NCBI GenBank assembly: GCA_029945495.1
Contig: JAQSCR010000055.1
Location: 1-5,076, forward strand
Reading direction: 5' to 3'
Source of the DNA: Pseudolabrys sp.
GTDB lineage: Bacteria > Pseudomonadota > Alphaproteobacteria > Rhizobiales > Xanthobacteraceae
Length of the DNA: 5,076 nucleotides
The position numbers and the translations under genes are program-made. Positions 4,796-5,076 of the stretch are shown piece after piece. The notes under the pieces are model-generated. The model worked only from the letters and a program-made list of their open reading frames with translations, did not search any database and was not told the origin of the DNA. Numbering within the stretch: the first letter of the stretch is position 1; each line of letters starts with the position of its first letter.

Positions 4796-5076
4796 ATGAC
4801 GACAATGCAGCGTAAAGAATTGCCTCCCATCACCGTGAGTGGAATGGACTTCGACCGGCTCGATCGCCTGGCCGCGGCGGCCGCCAGCACGTTGCCGCGC
4901 ACAGCTGATTTTCTGGCGCGGGAGATCGCGCGCGCCGCCATCGCGCCCTCCGGCTTCGTCTTGCATGGCCTGGTGACCATGGGATCGCAGGTGGAATTTC
5001 GGGACGACACCACGGGCCAGTCACGGTCGGTGCAACTCGTCTATCCGGAGGAGGCTGACTTCGAGGCAGGCAGGCT
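4796..5076 (+). CDS. rnk: Rnk-like protein (nucleoside diphosphate kinase regulator, GreA/GreB family), 5' part
   Basis: The frame runs off the window after 93 full codons; the family is about 130-140 residues, so roughly two thirds is present. The opening LPPITVSGMDFDRLDRLA is the typical N-terminal motif of Rnk proteins, followed by a short helical region (about 28-50) in place of the long Gre coiled coil. Then comes the FKBP-like GreA/GreB C-terminal domain: LVTMGSQVEFRDD near 59-71 and VQLVYPEEADFEAGR near 79-93. Family knowledge: Rnk binds RNA polymerase near the secondary channel but lacks the acidic tip for transcript cleavage, and in some bacteria affects Ndk and nucleotide pools. ATG 4796 (GGA seven nt before) fits the family start. 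An in-frame GTG at 4754, with AGGA nine nt before it, would add 14 residues and cannot be excluded. Divergent from hslV. Confidence 0.88.
   Translation, partial: MTTMQRKELPPITVSGMDFDRLDRLAAAAASTLPRTADFLAREIARAAIAPSGFVLHGLVTMGSQVEFRDDTTGQSRSVQLVYPEEADFEAGR

Noticed and set aside
4594..5013. 139-aa frame opposite the rnk-like gene
   Set aside because: It is the complement of the recognisable Rnk/GreA-family frame and shows no motif of its own.

Overview
The window looks like chromosomal DNA from an alphaproteobacterium, most likely of the Hyphomicrobiales (the Bradyrhizobium/Rhodopseudomonas/Xanthobacteraceae side). The reasons are the high GC content and GC-rich third positions, an HslV with a short propeptide ending in WHG before the catalytic threonine, and an mltA-smr pair next to hslUV, an order I recall from this group. 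The genus is an inference.

Layout. On the + strand, the 3' part of mltA (lytic murein transglycosylase, 1-725) is followed 10 nt later by a Smr-domain gene (736-1320). Two GC-rich hairpins stand after the smr stop. The gap 1321-1643 holds no convincing gene and ends in an AT-rich tract. Then come three genes on the - strand, in order of transcription: hslV (4383-3832), hslU (3818-2508) and a 249-aa regulator-like gene (2393-1644). A 412-bp divergent intergenic region follows (4384-4795). The last gene is the 5' part of an rnk-like gene of the GreA/GreB family on the + strand (4796 to the window end).

Functions. hslV and hslU encode the peptidase and the ATPase/unfoldase of the HslUV protease and are almost certainly co-transcribed, with hslU starting at TTG 13 nt after hslV. 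mltA and smr are housekeeping genes for the cell wall and for nucleic-acid metabolism or quality control. The rnk-like protein is expected to bind RNA polymerase at the secondary channel or to act as a nucleoside-diphosphate-kinase regulator.

The most unusual item is the 249-aa protein at 1644-2393. A HigA/XRE-type helix-turn-helix is fused to a domain of the dCTP deaminase/dUTPase fold whose catalytic positions look substituted. It has a strong ribosome binding site and a 12-bp inverted repeat just upstream, and no HigB toxin gene beside it. A 10-bp direct repeat flanks it in AT-rich DNA. It may be a nucleotide-sensing repressor, possibly recently inserted between smr and hslU.

The second item is the long leader before rnk. 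A sigma70-like promoter is followed at once by a 22-codon arginine-rich ORF, whose end lies in the first of two overlapping hairpins that exclude each other. This resembles an attenuation-type leader and is a hypothesis from sequence only.
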